This document shows, piece after piece, positions 25,940 to 35,133 of a DNA stretch of 51,830 nucleotides. The position numbers and the translations under genes are program-made. The first letter of the stretch is position 1. Every line of letters starts with the position of its first letter. Origin of the DNA: Enterococcus canis NBRC 100695 (GTDB lineage Bacteria > Bacillota > Bacilli > Lactobacillales > Enterococcaceae); the NCBI RefSeq assembly GCF_001544375.1, contig NZ_BCQJ01000013.1:1-51830 (forward strand), read 5' to 3'. The notes under the pieces were generated by a model. The model was not told where the DNA came from. It saw only the letters and a program-made list of their open reading frames with translations, and searched no databases.

Positions 25940-26566
25940 TTAGAAGTATACATCTTCATTTCTGAATAAATGTTGATAAAATGAGCTACTTCCTCCAATT
26001 GAAAAATTAATACTAGTAGAACCACCCACACCAATTGAAACGCCTCCAGAGGCATTTACTGATCCATTGTGGTGTAAATCGCCATTCAATGTATAGTGTA
26101 TACGGTTAGGATCTGGCAAAGCATATTGTAATGTTCCTTTAAAAGTTTTATCGCCAGCATTAAAACCTGCATAAACTATTTCCTTAATTGCTCGAAATCC
26201 TCCGCCTTCAGTAGTCCTACAATAAAAATAAACTTGTCTTTTATCTCCAAAATAATCTGATATTGTGCGATCTTGCCATGATGATCTTACAACTGCATAA
26301 TCAGCTTTTTCCGCACTTCTTTTTTCTCTTACGGAACTAGGAAATAATAAATCTTCCGCTTGATTTCTTGTAATATTTGAATTATTTGCTAATTCGAGTA
26401 TTAACTCTTCTTTTGTTAAATCTTGACTAATCATCACTTCTTCTTTTTCAGTGCCAACAATTCCGCTTGTCTCTTCTGCACTAGCCAATTGACCAAAACC
26501 AATGAACGAAGTTAATCCTAGGAGTATCGTTGCAAAAAACATAAGCACACTTCTTTTCTTTAACAC
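25940..26566 (-). CDS. Secreted protein of unknown function (208 aa)
   Basis: GTG start at 26566 with AAAGGAG. Signal peptide to about residue 30 (GQLASA-EE). A pro-region-like segment with QDLTKEELILELANNSNIT ends in VREKRSAEKA. The mature-like part (about 130 residues) contains YFYCRTTEGGGFRAIKEIVY and a Gly/Ser-rich strand-forming tail GGVSIGVGGSTSINFSIGGS. Its arrangement (signal, acidic pro-part, short mature domain) is like the secreted protein at 29789. A bacteriocin or surface factor is possible, not shown. It lies inside the inverted segment. Confidence 0.75.
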   Translation of the reverse strand: MLKKRSVLMFFATILLGLTSFIGFGQLASAEETSGIVGTEKEEVMISQDLTKEELILELANNSNITRNQAEDLLFPSSVREKRSAEKADYAVVRSSWQDRTISDYFGDKRQVYFYCRTTEGGGFRAIKEIVYAGFNAGDKTFKGTLQYALPDPNRIHYTLNGDLHHNGSVNASGGVSIGVGGSTSINFSIGGSSSFYQHLFRNEDVYF

Positions 26567-26651
26567 AAGAAAACAACTCCTTTCAAATATTAAGTACGGT
26601 ACTATTTTAGTATGATAGCGTTTTCTTGCCTAAAAATTCCCTTTTAAAAAG

Positions 26652-28166
26652 TTAAAATATGAATGAAATACTGGTGTAAATTAAAAGTGTCCCCTCTGTG
26701 AAAGCTTTCGGCGGTTGCGTTTCTTTTTCGGCACTCTTAACATCAACTTCGGCACGTTCGCTAATGATAACAAGCGGTAACGTTTGAACGTCCTCTTTTT
26801 CTTCTTTGGTTTGTTGTTTGAAAAGAATTTTCCAGCCTTCTTGTTTTGGTGTCTTTCCGATCGATTGAAACAGCAAATCAGCTACTTTCGTTTGTATCTT
26901 GGTTTCTTCATACAAATAATTAGGTAAAAACATAGCAACGGTTGTTTTAACGACTAAAGCATAAATTTTTCGTTGCAACTCACTCATTTTTTCCAATGCA
27001 CTGTCAGTAGGAATTTGTTTTGTCGGAATAATGGCGTGGTATTCCTGTACCTTGCTACCGTCCACATACCGTTTTCTAGGGGCTGTTTGAACCATTTCAA
27101 GCTCTTGATTCAAATAGTGACTATACTTGTCAAAATTTGCCTTTAAATAAGCAAATTCGCTCTCCGTTATAAATGGGGTATCGGTTCTCGGATAACTTAG
27201 CAATTTGGCTTCATATAATCCTTGGACAGCTTTTAATGTCTGATCCGCCGTCGCTTTATACAGCTGATTGACTTTTGATTGCAAACTACTTAATGAAAAT
27301 AAACTCGGACTGTTGGTTTTCTTCTCTTTGGTTTGAATATCAGCAATCACACCCTCTTGCGTGCCAATTTTCGCCTGTTTAGACCCTACAAAAGTAAAAA
27401 AAAGTTCCTCCTGGGTTTTAAAACGCTGTGTGGGGCTTAAAATGCCCTTAAATGACCCGTCATTTACTTTTATACTAGCTTCCACCTCGAAAAAAGGTTC
27501 TTTTTTAAAATTCTCTATGGCTTCCTGACGCTGATAAATCATATAGAGCGTTGGCGTTTGAACACGTCCTAATGAGAAAGTACCTTGTACACCTTTTTGC
27601 TGTAATTTTAGCGTATACAAAGGACTGGCGTTCATGCCGATCAGCCAATCCGCAATTTGACGCGTTTGAGCTTCCTGGTAAAAAGAATAGTAGTTCAAGC
27701 CTGGCTGCAAATGTTGAAACCCACTACGAATGACATCTTTTTTTAAGCTATTGATCCATAGTCTTTTATATGTTTTATCTTTAGAAAAGGCATTTGCTTT
27801 ATGGATAATCGACCAGGCGATATTCTCGCCTTCTCTGTCGCTATCTGTTGCAACAATGATTGTAGTTGCCTTTTTGAGAAGTTCTGCAACAATTTTAAAC
27901 TGCTTTCCCTTATCTTTTGCCACTTCAAAATCGTATCGATCAGGAAAAATCGGCAAAGATTCAAGCGCCCAATTTTGCCACTTTTCGTTATAATGACCTG
28001 GTTCTGCTAATTCGACTAAATGCCCAAAACCAAAGGTGATAAACGTTTCATCTGTAAATAGTGGGGCTTTGATTTCAAAATAACCGTCTTTTTTCACACT
28101 ATGCTTCAAAGTATTTGCATAAGCTAACGCTTGACTAGGTTTCTCTGCCAAAATAACTATACTCAT
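26652..28166 (-). pseudogene. topB: topB N-terminal three quarters (DNA topoisomerase III), cut by inversion
   Basis: MSIVILAEKPSQALAYANTL opens the Toprim domain with the metal residues in ATDSDREGENIAW. The active-site Tyr lies in KLLSYPRTDTPFI, as in type IA enzymes. The gene matches its family to AFTEGTLL, then reads nine foreign residues IYTSISFIF and stops at 26652. The missing part begins at 21127 on the other strand. The product of about 495 native residues keeps the four catalytic domains but lacks the gate end and zinc tail. Inc18 plasmids carry such a gene (gamma/top-beta). Confidence 0.92.
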
Positions 28167-28167
28167 T

Positions 28168-28203
28168 TATGTTCACCTCGCTTCGCTCTACCCTCGTTTC
28201 TTT
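28168..28203. repeat. Direct repeat flanking the ClbS/DfsB gene, left copy
   Basis: TTCACCTCGCTTCGCTCTAC followed by CCTCGTTTCT matches 28774-28803 (TTCACCTCGCTTGTCCTATC, CCTCGTTTCT part) with a few changes. In the decayed paralogue near 13947-13975 only one such copy exists and no ClbS gene. Confidence 0.6.
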
Positions 28204-28259
28204 TTTATTTTTAAATTACTGCTTTTGGTTGAGGGTGCTTACTTGTGCACAACCACATT

Positions 28260-28769
28260 TCATAAGACAAGCTTCTTCCATTTACGAATCTTAGTTCTAA
28301 AATTTGTAAATGGTGCTACGCTATTAATATGAATCCACTTATACAAAGGCCATTTGGCTTTCGTCGTTGCCCACTTCCGTTGTTCAGGTTCAAACAGTTC
28401 TTTATCACTTAACGTTTCTATCCAAGTACATAATTCAATTACTTTTTTATTTAATTGTGTAATTTGTTCAGCCAAAGTTTTTGTTCCATATGTTTCATAA
28501 AACGATTGATAAAGCCCACCTAGATTGTTCCATTTATAACCTTCTGCAGGTGTTTGAACCTCAAATCCTGCCTTCTCTTTTTCTTCCCAACCTAATAATA
28601 AGGTTAACCAGCCCAATTGATAAGATAAATTTTCAGAAGGTGTTTTATCAACTTCTTCAATCCTCTTATTTTTCAACTCTTCTGGAATGGTCTCGAATTC
28701 AGTAATATATTTTTGGTAACGTTGTTTGACTTCTGTAATCAATTCTTCCTTGCTTGCGTAAGTTCGCAT
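28260..28769 (-). CDS. ClbS/DfsB-family four-helix protein
   Basis: 169 residues. [50 protein letters not shown] and [10 protein letters not shown] match ClbS/DfsB proteins, DinB-like four-helix bundles. ClbS protects producers from colibactin by acting as a cyclopropane hydrolase; most relatives have no known substrate. It starts with GAGGTG upstream. Direct repeats of about 36 bp border it, and a paralogous locus at 13.9 kb lacks it, so it seems to be a passenger between topB and the toxin. Confidence 0.85.
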   Translation of the reverse strand: MRTYASKEELITEVKQRYQKYITEFETIPEELKNKRIEEVDKTPSENLSYQLGWLTLLLGWEEKEKAGFEVQTPAEGYKWNNLGGLYQSFYETYGTKTLAEQITQLNKKVIELCTWIETLSDKELFEPEQRKWATTKAKWPLYKWIHINSVAPFTNFRTKIRKWKKLVL

Positions 28770-28803
28770 TTACATTCACCTCGCTTGTCCTATCCTCGTT
28801 TCT
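28770..28803. repeat. Direct repeat flanking the ClbS/DfsB gene, right copy
   Basis: About 85 percent like 28168-28203, including the ribosome site (AGCGAGGTGAA on minus). Either the gene arrived with a duplicated leader, or the 13.9-kb copy lost it by recombination between the repeats. Confidence 0.6.
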
Positions 28804-28828
28804 GAAAGTTGTATTTATACTAAAAATT

Positions 28829-29146
28829 CTACAAATTTTTTAAAATAGCGTTCATCCAATTTGATTTAGCAGGAAGTAGTCTAAGCACTTTTACAGTATC
28901 TTTTTCGATTTCATAAAATAAAATATAGTCATGAATCACCGCATACTTAGCATTTGTTTCTACTGTTACCCTTGCTGACAAATTGGCACCTATTTTGGGC
29001 GAATTTTCCAAGCTTCTAATAAATTCCACAACCTCTTGCTTGAACTTCAAAATATTCTCTGGGTAAGTTCCCAGCTCTTTCTTGTAGAAAACAGCTTCTT
29101 CAATATCCCTAACAGCTTCGCTTGATGTTATCACTCTATAGCTCAT
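28829..29146 (-). CDS. RelE/ParE-family toxin
   Basis: 105 residues: YRVITSSEAVRDIEEAVFYK, SLENSPKIGANLS, YAVIHDYILFYEIEKDTVKV, LRLLPAKSNWMNAI. The central HDYILFYE-x-V-VLR is the ParE/RelE barrel. ParE members attack gyrase, RelE members cut mRNA at the ribosome; the class here is not decided. It starts one base after the antitoxin stop. The restored length equals the broken paralogue at 14009-14340. Confidence 0.88.
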   Translation of the reverse strand: MSYRVITSSEAVRDIEEAVFYKKELGTYPENILKFKQEVVEFIRSLENSPKIGANLSARVTVETNAKYAVIHDYILFYEIEKDTVKVLRLLPAKSNWMNAILKNL

Positions 29147-29147
29147 T

Positions 29148-29399
29148 TTAATGCTCCAACCCTAAACGCTCCGCAAGCTCATCTGGAGTATAGCTTTTTT
29201 CATTTGCTAACGACTGATAACCTTTATGAAGCTCTTCAAATAATCGTAATGTTGCTTGTATTTTTCGCCATTCCTCAATATCTACAACTGCATAAGCTGC
29301 CGTTCCGTTACGAGTTAAGATCACTTGAGAACCAACACTGACATCACTCAATTTTTGATTATAGTAGCGCATATCTGATACAGGCATAATGTTTTCCAT
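29148..29399 (-). CDS. Phd/YefM-family antitoxin
   Basis: 83 residues. MENIMPVSDMRYYNQKLSDV then SQVILTRNGTAAYAVVDIEE is the Phd N-terminal DNA-binding fold. The C-terminal helix SLANEKSYTPDELAERLG should wrap the toxin. AAGGAG lies upstream and the next 40 bases are AT-rich. Such antitoxins repress their own operon. It appears complete, unlike the copy at 14337. Confidence 0.9.
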   Translation of the reverse strand: MENIMPVSDMRYYNQKLSDVSVGSQVILTRNGTAAYAVVDIEEWRKIQATLRLFEELHKGYQSLANEKSYTPDELAERLGLEH

Positions 29400-29502
29400 A
29401 AAAAACGCTCCTTACTTAAAATTTTACTTAATTATACCGTAAATTGTCTTTCCCTTCAAGTTTACGTACGTTTTAAAAGGTAAAAATTAACCTTTTACGA
29501 AA

Positions 29503-29537
29503 TGAAAGCCCATAGGAAGTCAGCTATGGGCTTTCAT
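29503..29537. terminator. Terminator between small membrane gene and toxin pair
   Basis: GAAAGCCCATAG and CTATGGGCTTTC form a 12-bp stem around a ten-base loop, with T-rich sequence at one side and A-rich at the other. It ends the transcript of 29607-30319. Confidence 0.8.
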
Positions 29538-29606
29538 TTACTCATATATTTTTAGGCTATTATCCATTTTGCACTCATCTTCTTCTATTTGCTCTGAAAT
29601 AGCTCC

Positions 29607-29771
29607 CTAGCTTCCATTTTTCTTTTTTGTAAACCAATAAACTGCCATGCTTCCTAAAAGAAAAATAGGAATCATAACATACAGAAACCACGGGTCTCCT
29701 GTTTTTTGATAGTAGAGTATCGTAAGAATCACTGTAACGATCGCACCAGGTAAAATTTTTTTCCAAAACAT
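29607..29771 (-). CDS. 54-residue membrane protein, possible immunity partner
   Basis: ATG 29771 with AAGGAAAG upstream, TAG at 29607. Two helices: KILPGAIVTVILTILYY and WFLYVMIPIFLLGSMAVYWF, with a basic end (TKKKNGS). It begins 17 bases after the secreted protein gene ends, so the two are one transcript. Small two-helix proteins following secreted peptides are often bacteriocin immunity proteins; here that is a guess. A longer ORF in another frame over the same bases is a shadow. Confidence 0.6.
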   Translation of the reverse strand: MFWKKILPGAIVTVILTILYYQKTGDPWFLYVMIPIFLLGSMAVYWFTKKKNGS

Positions 29772-29788
29772 TGTTCTCTCTTCTTTCC

Positions 29789-30319
29789 TTAGTTGACGAC
29801 ATAGTAATAGGTTTTATTAAGAGACATTGACGAACCGTATTCTGTCACAATCTTCACCCTTTTTCCTTGATGATAAGCTTTAGTAATCGCACTCCTAAAG
29901 TTTGGATTTTGAAAACCACCTGCACCGATTACAGCTCCAAGAATAGGATTTTTAAGACCAACTAATGTCCCTAATATGTAACTTCCCTTATCAATTGCGT
30001 TAAGATTAGAATAAATCTGTCTCACTGCACTATGAGATAAGTATTGAGTAGTCGTTGGAGCAGCTGCTCTAAAAGGACTAACAGTGTCTGCTTCTGATTG
30101 CGCAAAAACATCAATTCCAACTAACTCACCCTCGTTTGCAATTGTCATAAACTGTAAATCTTCTCTAGCTTCGTCGATAGAATACCCTTGTTCAACCAAC
30201 AAATTTTCCGCTCTAACCTGATTAGCCATATAATCATCAGCAGAAGCTATTTTAGTTGCCCCAGCTAAAACTAGAAATCCTGCAAACCAAATCATAAAAA
30301 ATGTAAATAGCTTTTTCAT
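29789..30319 (-). CDS. Secreted protein of unknown function (176 aa)
   Basis: Start at ATG 30319 (AGAGGAG upstream). Signal peptide MKKLFTFFMIWFAGFLVLAG with likely cut after IASA. A helical acidic part (RAENLLVEQGYSIDEARED) is followed by FRAAAPTTTQYLSHSAVRQI, then a hydrophobic Gly-rich segment YILGTLVGLKNPILGAVIGA and a strand-rich end (RVKIVTEYGSSMSLNKTYYY). The hydrophobic segment inside a secreted protein, and a membrane partner gene downstream, recall secreted pore-forming bacteriocins with immunity genes. No motif proves it. Confidence 0.7.
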   Translation of the reverse strand: MKKLFTFFMIWFAGFLVLAGATKIASADDYMANQVRAENLLVEQGYSIDEAREDLQFMTIANEGELVGIDVFAQSEADTVSPFRAAAPTTTQYLSHSAVRQIYSNLNAIDKGSYILGTLVGLKNPILGAVIGAGGFQNPNFRSAITKAYHQGKRVKIVTEYGSSMSLNKTYYYVVN

Positions 30320-30432
30320 AAAATTTCTCCTCTCTTTTATAAAAAACAAAAAGACAAGCGAAGAAAATAGCCAATAGAGCCTATATAGACAAACTATCTA
30401 TGCTACTTTTTTATTTTATTATAACATATTTT

Positions 30433-30915
30433 CTATCCTTTAGCGTCAACATTTAAACCGTTTTCATTGGTTGAGCCGTAATGATCTATTCCTGTTCTTC
30501 TTTTTTTGTAGATATTGTATTTCTGACGATAGCGTCTAAACGTTCGGCGATTAATTCCTGTTTTACCTTCCACTTCTTTATCAGTAGATCCTGCCAAGAA
30601 CAATTGAAACGCATGTTGCAAACGTGGATCGTTTTCCTTGAATTTGCGTTGACCGCCTTTATACTTTCCTTTGGCTTTTGTCAGCTCTATTCCTTGTCGT
30701 TGCGTTTCCCGAATGTAACGACGTTCCTCTTCCGCTTGGTACTTATACAGTTCAATAATCAAGTTGTTCAATAATCGACGTAGATTATCGTCAGTTATAC
30801 CTGATAACGTTGGCAAATCCAAAACTTCAAGCGTTGCTTTTTTCCACTGAATTTCATTCATGGTGTCCGTTAATTCTTTATTGTTCTGTCCAAGACGTTT
30901 TAACCATATTCTCCT
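30433..30915 (-). pseudogene. Serine resolvase, N-terminal catalytic part missing
   Basis: Reads LKRLGQNNKELTDTMNEIQW, then ATLEVLDLPTLSGITDDNLR, EEERRYIRETQRQGIELTKA, KYKGGQRKFKENDPRLQHAF and a helix-turn-helix DKEVEGKTGINRRTFRRYRQ. This is the second half of a beta-type recombinase. The catalytic Ser segment (present in the decayed copy at 15281) is cut off at about 30915, 40 bp from the ABC transporter gene. This is probably the edge of the plasmid-derived segment. Confidence 0.82.
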
Positions 30916-30956
30916 CTACTTAAACCGGCAATATGAAAGAAACTATAACTTTTTAT

Positions 30957-32699
30957 TCAATGTGATTGAGCTTCTTTTTCATAGACGAATTTCTCAGATA
31001 GTTTAGTTTTCTTTATGAGATTTTTGTATATTTCTGACCTTCGATACAACTCACTATGAGTACCTTGATCAACTACTTTTCCTTGATCCATCACTACAAT
31101 TTTATTTACCTTTTCAATAGACTTCAAGCGATGCGATATAATTAGTACTGTCTTATCTTGTATTAAACGATTTAAACTTTCCTGAATACGTTTTTCATTT
31201 TCCGCATCTAAACTGGCAGTAATTTCATCTAAAATTAAAATTGGCGCATTTTTCAAAAAAGCCCGTGCTATGGATAGGCGTTGTCGCTCTCCTCCAGAAA
31301 GTGAACTTCCGTTTTCTCCGACCAATGTATGATAACCGTCAGGTAGTTTTTCAATAAAGTCTTCGCAGTTAGCTAAACAAGCTGCTTTTTTCACTTCCTC
31401 ATCTGACGCTTGACTATTTCCAATACGTATATTTTCCAAAATACTTGTATTAAACAAAGTTACCTCTTGAAAAACAATAGCGATTTTGCTAAACAAAGAA
31501 GCTGGAGATACACGTTTAATATCATACCCATCAATTAAAATACAGCCTTCATCATAATCATACAGTCTAGACACTAATTTCAAGATACTAGTTTTCCCGG
31601 AACCACTAGCACCTACTAACGCAGTCACTTCTCCTTGTTTAGCCGTAAAAGAGATATGATCTAAAATTGGGGTATTGTTATCATATGAGAAAGAGACATC
31701 TCGCAACTCAATGTCAAAAGATTTCAGAGGACTATCTGATCCCTCTTGGATACTGGTTTCCTTCATAGCTCTAATTCGCTGTATTTTAGGAGCTAAATAA
31801 AATATTTCAAGCACTGCTTCTTTCATAGAATCGAAGGAATCCTTTATTTTTATTGCGGCTAGTAAGTAACCAACGACGTAGAGTATAGTCACTTCACCCG
31901 TTAACAGTAAGTGAACACCTACTAGAATGACTACTGCTAAACTAACATATGAGAAAATAGAGGATAAGGCCATGACTGAAAAAGTACTTAATTCTACCTT
32001 TAAATGAATCCTTTCACTCTCTTCCATTTTTTTGAAAAGTCTGTCTTGAACTTTTTTAGATAGATTAAAGCTATTAATCTCTTGCTGCAATTCTATAGTT
32101 TCTTGAAATTCTTCCGAGTTTTCTCTCAAAGTATCGTAATATTTAGTATTGGCTTTCGTTTGGGATTTCTTTGATAACAAGATTAAGACAAAACTAAATA
32201 ACGTTGGCAAAATAACAGCTAATCCCATTTTGACATTACCAACCAAAAGCATCACTGAAATAAAAGGGAAAAACAGAGCCATACCGCCGGCTTTAGGTAT
32301 TGCATGACTCATCGCATGCTCAATACCTTCAACGTCAGACATGATAGTTTGAGATAAATCTGATAAATTATGTTTTGAAAAATAGGATAATGGTAAATTT
32401 GACAAATCGTCTGCAATTTGCACTCTTAAATGCGCACTTTCTTTATAAGTACTATTATATAAGTTTTCATACTCCCTATCTAACAACCAATACATGAAAA
32501 GCAAAGTAACAAACGATACGGCAAAATAAAGCCAACGGGGCTTTGTATTTTCTAAAACTAATTCGTCTATCAGCATCATTATAATGAATGCTGGTACCAT
32601 ATTAATGCAGTATACAAAAAAACTAGAAATAGAAGCTTTAGTTAAAGCTTCTGCGCCCTGATCACTTAAAGCAAATTTGTTTTTATAAAAACTTTTCAT
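30957..32699 (-). CDS. ABC half-transporter, YbtQ/EqbL-like
   Basis: 580 residues from ATG 32699 (GGAGG upstream); the frame to 32729 is unlikely. Six-helix exporter-type membrane domain (to about 310), then the ATPase: Walker A GASGSGKTS, signature LSGGERQRLSIARA, Walker B ILILDEITA, switch His ISHRL. It overlaps its partner by 17 bp. Pairs of this kind (YbtP/YbtQ, IrtA/IrtB, EqbK/EqbL) have an exporter fold but import metal-loaded siderophores. Here they follow an ECF transporter behind a Fur-type promoter, so uptake of an iron-siderophore complex is the likely role. Confidence 0.88.
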   Translation of the reverse strand: MKSFYKNKFALSDQGAEALTKASISSFFVYCINMVPAFIIMMLIDELVLENTKPRWLYFAVSFVTLLFMYWLLDREYENLYNSTYKESAHLRVQIADDLSNLPLSYFSKHNLSDLSQTIMSDVEGIEHAMSHAIPKAGGMALFFPFISVMLLVGNVKMGLAVILPTLFSFVLILLSKKSQTKANTKYYDTLRENSEEFQETIELQQEINSFNLSKKVQDRLFKKMEESERIHLKVELSTFSVMALSSIFSYVSLAVVILVGVHLLLTGEVTILYVVGYLLAAIKIKDSFDSMKEAVLEIFYLAPKIQRIRAMKETSIQEGSDSPLKSFDIELRDVSFSYDNNTPILDHISFTAKQGEVTALVGASGSGKTSILKLVSRLYDYDEGCILIDGYDIKRVSPASLFSKIAIVFQEVTLFNTSILENIRIGNSQASDEEVKKAACLANCEDFIEKLPDGYHTLVGENGSSLSGGERQRLSIARAFLKNAPILILDEITASLDAENEKRIQESLNRLIQDKTVLIISHRLKSIEKVNKIVVMDQGKVVDQGTHSELYRRSEIYKNLIKKTKLSEKFVYEKEAQSH

Positions 32700-34437
32700 T
32701 GTCAAGCCTCCAATCATTTGCATTCTCATAATTAGTGACCAATTGTTTATACACTTGATGTTTAGCCATTAATTCATTATGATTTCCACGTTCTACTATT
32801 TTCCCTTCTGACAAGACAAGAATTTCATCTACAGATTTAATGCTGGATAATCGATGAGCTATCATAATAACTGTTTTTTCTTTCATCAGATGTTGAAAAG
32901 CCTTTTGTAGTTCATACTCATTATCTGGATCAATAGATGCACTGGCTTCATCCATAATAACAATCTTTGCATCTTTTAAAATTGCTCTGGCAATAGCTAT
33001 ACGTTGTTTTTCTCCTCCTGACAGATAAACTCCTTTACTACCAATTAAGGTATGCTCTCTTTCGGGAAATTTTTCTAAAATCGATTCGCAACCGGCTAAT
33101 CTTAGCGCGTCAAATACTTTACTTGCTGGCGCTTGAGGATTTGCTATAGAAACGTTATCGTAAATACTCTGATTGAATAGTTTCGTATCTTGAAAGACAA
33201 AAGCAATTGTGTTAATAATTGTGTCTTTTGAATAGTGATTTAAAGGCTTACCACCAATTTTAATCTGTCCCTTATCCACATTGTAGAAACCTGAAATTAG
33301 TTTAGCTATCGTACTCTTTCCGCTTCCTGATTTTCCTACTAATGCATAAATTCTTTTTTGTTCTAAAACTAAGTTGAAATTTTCTAAAACACACTCTTCT
33401 TTGTATGAAAAGCTGACATTTTCAAATGCAATGTCACAATTTTTAATCTGTGTCTCGTTCCCATATTTTAGTTGGTCTTGCTTCATTTCTAAATAAAGGG
33501 AGTCTAGTGTTTCGACTGCATATCTTGCTTCAAACAAGTGCATACTTACATACATTATTCTCATGAAAGAAACAAAAATAATTCCACTTAAAAAAAACAA
33601 CATCAACAAGTCAACAGCTAATATCTTGGGAGTGGTAAGAGAAGTTATAAAAAAGGTTATAGGAACTATCAAAATGCAAACTATGCCAAAAAATAGCCAT
33701 TGAAAAAGAACAAAAGGTGTTTTCCCACTCAAAGAATACTTATATGCAAACTTAGCATAATCGTTAATTGCTTTATTCAAGGCTTTAAATGATGTTACTT
33801 TAGCACCAAATATCTTTATAACTTGAATTCCGCGGATATATTCTACCGTTTCAGAGCTTAACACATCTAACGATTCTTGATATTTTTGAATAAAATTTGT
33901 ATTCTCTGTCATTTTCTTTAACAAGAATACACCAATTACTAACATGGCGATTAGAACCAATCCAATTTTAAAGTTAATGAAAAAGCCTAAGGCAACTGAT
34001 AAAACAGGTGTTACTATGGCTTGAGCACTATCTGGAATCAAGTGAGCAATTGCCATATGTGTTTTAGCCGCGTTGTCATCAATTGTCTTTCGAATATATC
34101 CCGAAGAATTTAAATCAAAAAAACGAAAACTTGCTTCTGTTAAACCGCTAATTCCCTTTTTTCTCAAATTAGTCTCTAAGCGAAACCCAAGGATATGAGA
34201 AAATAAGCCAGAAAAAATATAAAATAAAGCTCCTAAAGTTAACCAAGCAACAGTTTGAACCGCATAACTCTTAGCTAAATATTCATCTCCTACAATAATT
34301 AGAGACTGAAGAAATTTGTAAATACTGTAATATCCATAGACTGTTAATACGACAGAAAAATCAGAAAATAAAGTGGCTAACCATCCGTAGTATTTCATTT
34401 TAGGGACATAACTAAATAATTTTTTGTATACTTTCAT
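32683..34437 (-). CDS. ABC half-transporter, YbtP/EqbK-like
   Basis: 584 residues from ATG 34437, with GGGGGAGG upstream. Membrane domain to about 320, then Walker A GKSGSGKST, Q-loop FVFQD, signature LSGGEKQRIAIARA, Walker B IVIMDEASA, switch His IAHRL. Both ATP sites of the presumed heterodimer look canonical. It lies 110 bp after the S-component gene in the same direction. It could also be a drug exporter, but order and promoter favour siderophore import. Confidence 0.88.
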   Translation of the reverse strand: MKVYKKLFSYVPKMKYYGWLATLFSDFSVVLTVYGYYSIYKFLQSLIIVGDEYLAKSYAVQTVAWLTLGALFYIFSGLFSHILGFRLETNLRKKGISGLTEASFRFFDLNSSGYIRKTIDDNAAKTHMAIAHLIPDSAQAIVTPVLSVALGFFINFKIGLVLIAMLVIGVFLLKKMTENTNFIQKYQESLDVLSSETVEYIRGIQVIKIFGAKVTSFKALNKAINDYAKFAYKYSLSGKTPFVLFQWLFFGIVCILIVPITFFITSLTTPKILAVDLLMLFFLSGIIFVSFMRIMYVSMHLFEARYAVETLDSLYLEMKQDQLKYGNETQIKNCDIAFENVSFSYKEECVLENFNLVLEQKRIYALVGKSGSGKSTIAKLISGFYNVDKGQIKIGGKPLNHYSKDTIINTIAFVFQDTKLFNQSIYDNVSIANPQAPASKVFDALRLAGCESILEKFPEREHTLIGSKGVYLSGGEKQRIAIARAILKDAKIVIMDEASASIDPDNEYELQKAFQHLMKEKTVIMIAHRLSSIKSVDEILVLSEGKIVERGNHNELMAKHQVYKQLVTNYENANDWRLDNEKFL

Positions 34438-34546
34438 TTTTTCCTCCCCCGCATTCAATTTCTTCTCTTATTCGTTTACAACTGTTAATGCTTTCCGTAA
34501 TAGCGTAAATTAGAGATGTACAAACAGATAAAAGGTAAACTACGTT

Positions 34547-35116
34547 CTATTTTTTGTATTTTTTTAAGACTTTTCTTCCAATCAATACACCAATCATAGA
34601 TAAACTTGCTACAACTAACACTGAAATGATTCCCCATATACCTACCGCATAGTGGATCATTGCATCCATTGTTGCAGCAGATTGTCCTTTATCTATCCAA
34701 TCTTGACGAAAACGATCTGTAAAGAACCATATAGGAATCCACTGTCCGGCAGCACTGCCTAATTGCATTAGAGCCCAAGACGCAACTTGAGGAATTGCTC
34801 GATCATATCCAAATACAGATAGAATAATATCAGCTAAGATCGCCATACTAATCGAACTGATAAACCAAGGTAAGTACGCCCCGCCCATTAACGTAAAAAA
34901 TAACAATAAAACAATTGTGTAAATAGTAAAAATTCCTTTTCTAGGGTAGTTATAGCTAATATAAACAAATATGATTCCAGATAATAATCCAAAAATCCCG
35001 GGGGATATGCTGTGACCAAACGCCCCACCAATACTACTAACCATTATTGAAAAAAAGTAAATTACTAGGGAAATAACTGTAGCTAAACCAATAAAAATAT
35101 AATCTTTTGTTTTCAT
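34547..35116 (-). CDS. ECF transporter S component, MptD/Trep_Strep family
   Basis: 189 residues from ATG 35116 (GAGGAGA upstream). Six hydrophobic helices with IFGLLSGIIFVYISYNYPRK and SISMAILADIILSVFGYDRA. This matches the family of membrane proteins named from Treponema and streptococci, which serve as substrate-binding S components of ECF transporters. The substrate of the family is not firmly known. It is placed directly after the ATPase gene and before two YbtPQ-like genes, so part of one metal or siderophore uptake unit. Confidence 0.85.
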   Translation of the reverse strand: MKTKDYIFIGLATVISLVIYFFSIMVSSIGGAFGHSISPGIFGLLSGIIFVYISYNYPRKGIFTIYTIVLLLFFTLMGGAYLPWFISSISMAILADIILSVFGYDRAIPQVASWALMQLGSAAGQWIPIWFFTDRFRQDWIDKGQSAATMDAMIHYAVGIWGIISVLVVASLSMIGVLIGRKVLKKYKK

Positions 35117-35133
35117 ATATATTCTCCTCAATT

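Noticed and set aside
29575..29802. 75-residue minus-strand ORF MSSTKERRENNV
   Set aside because: It overlaps in another frame the better supported 54-residue membrane protein (29607-29771), has no ribosome site and odd composition.
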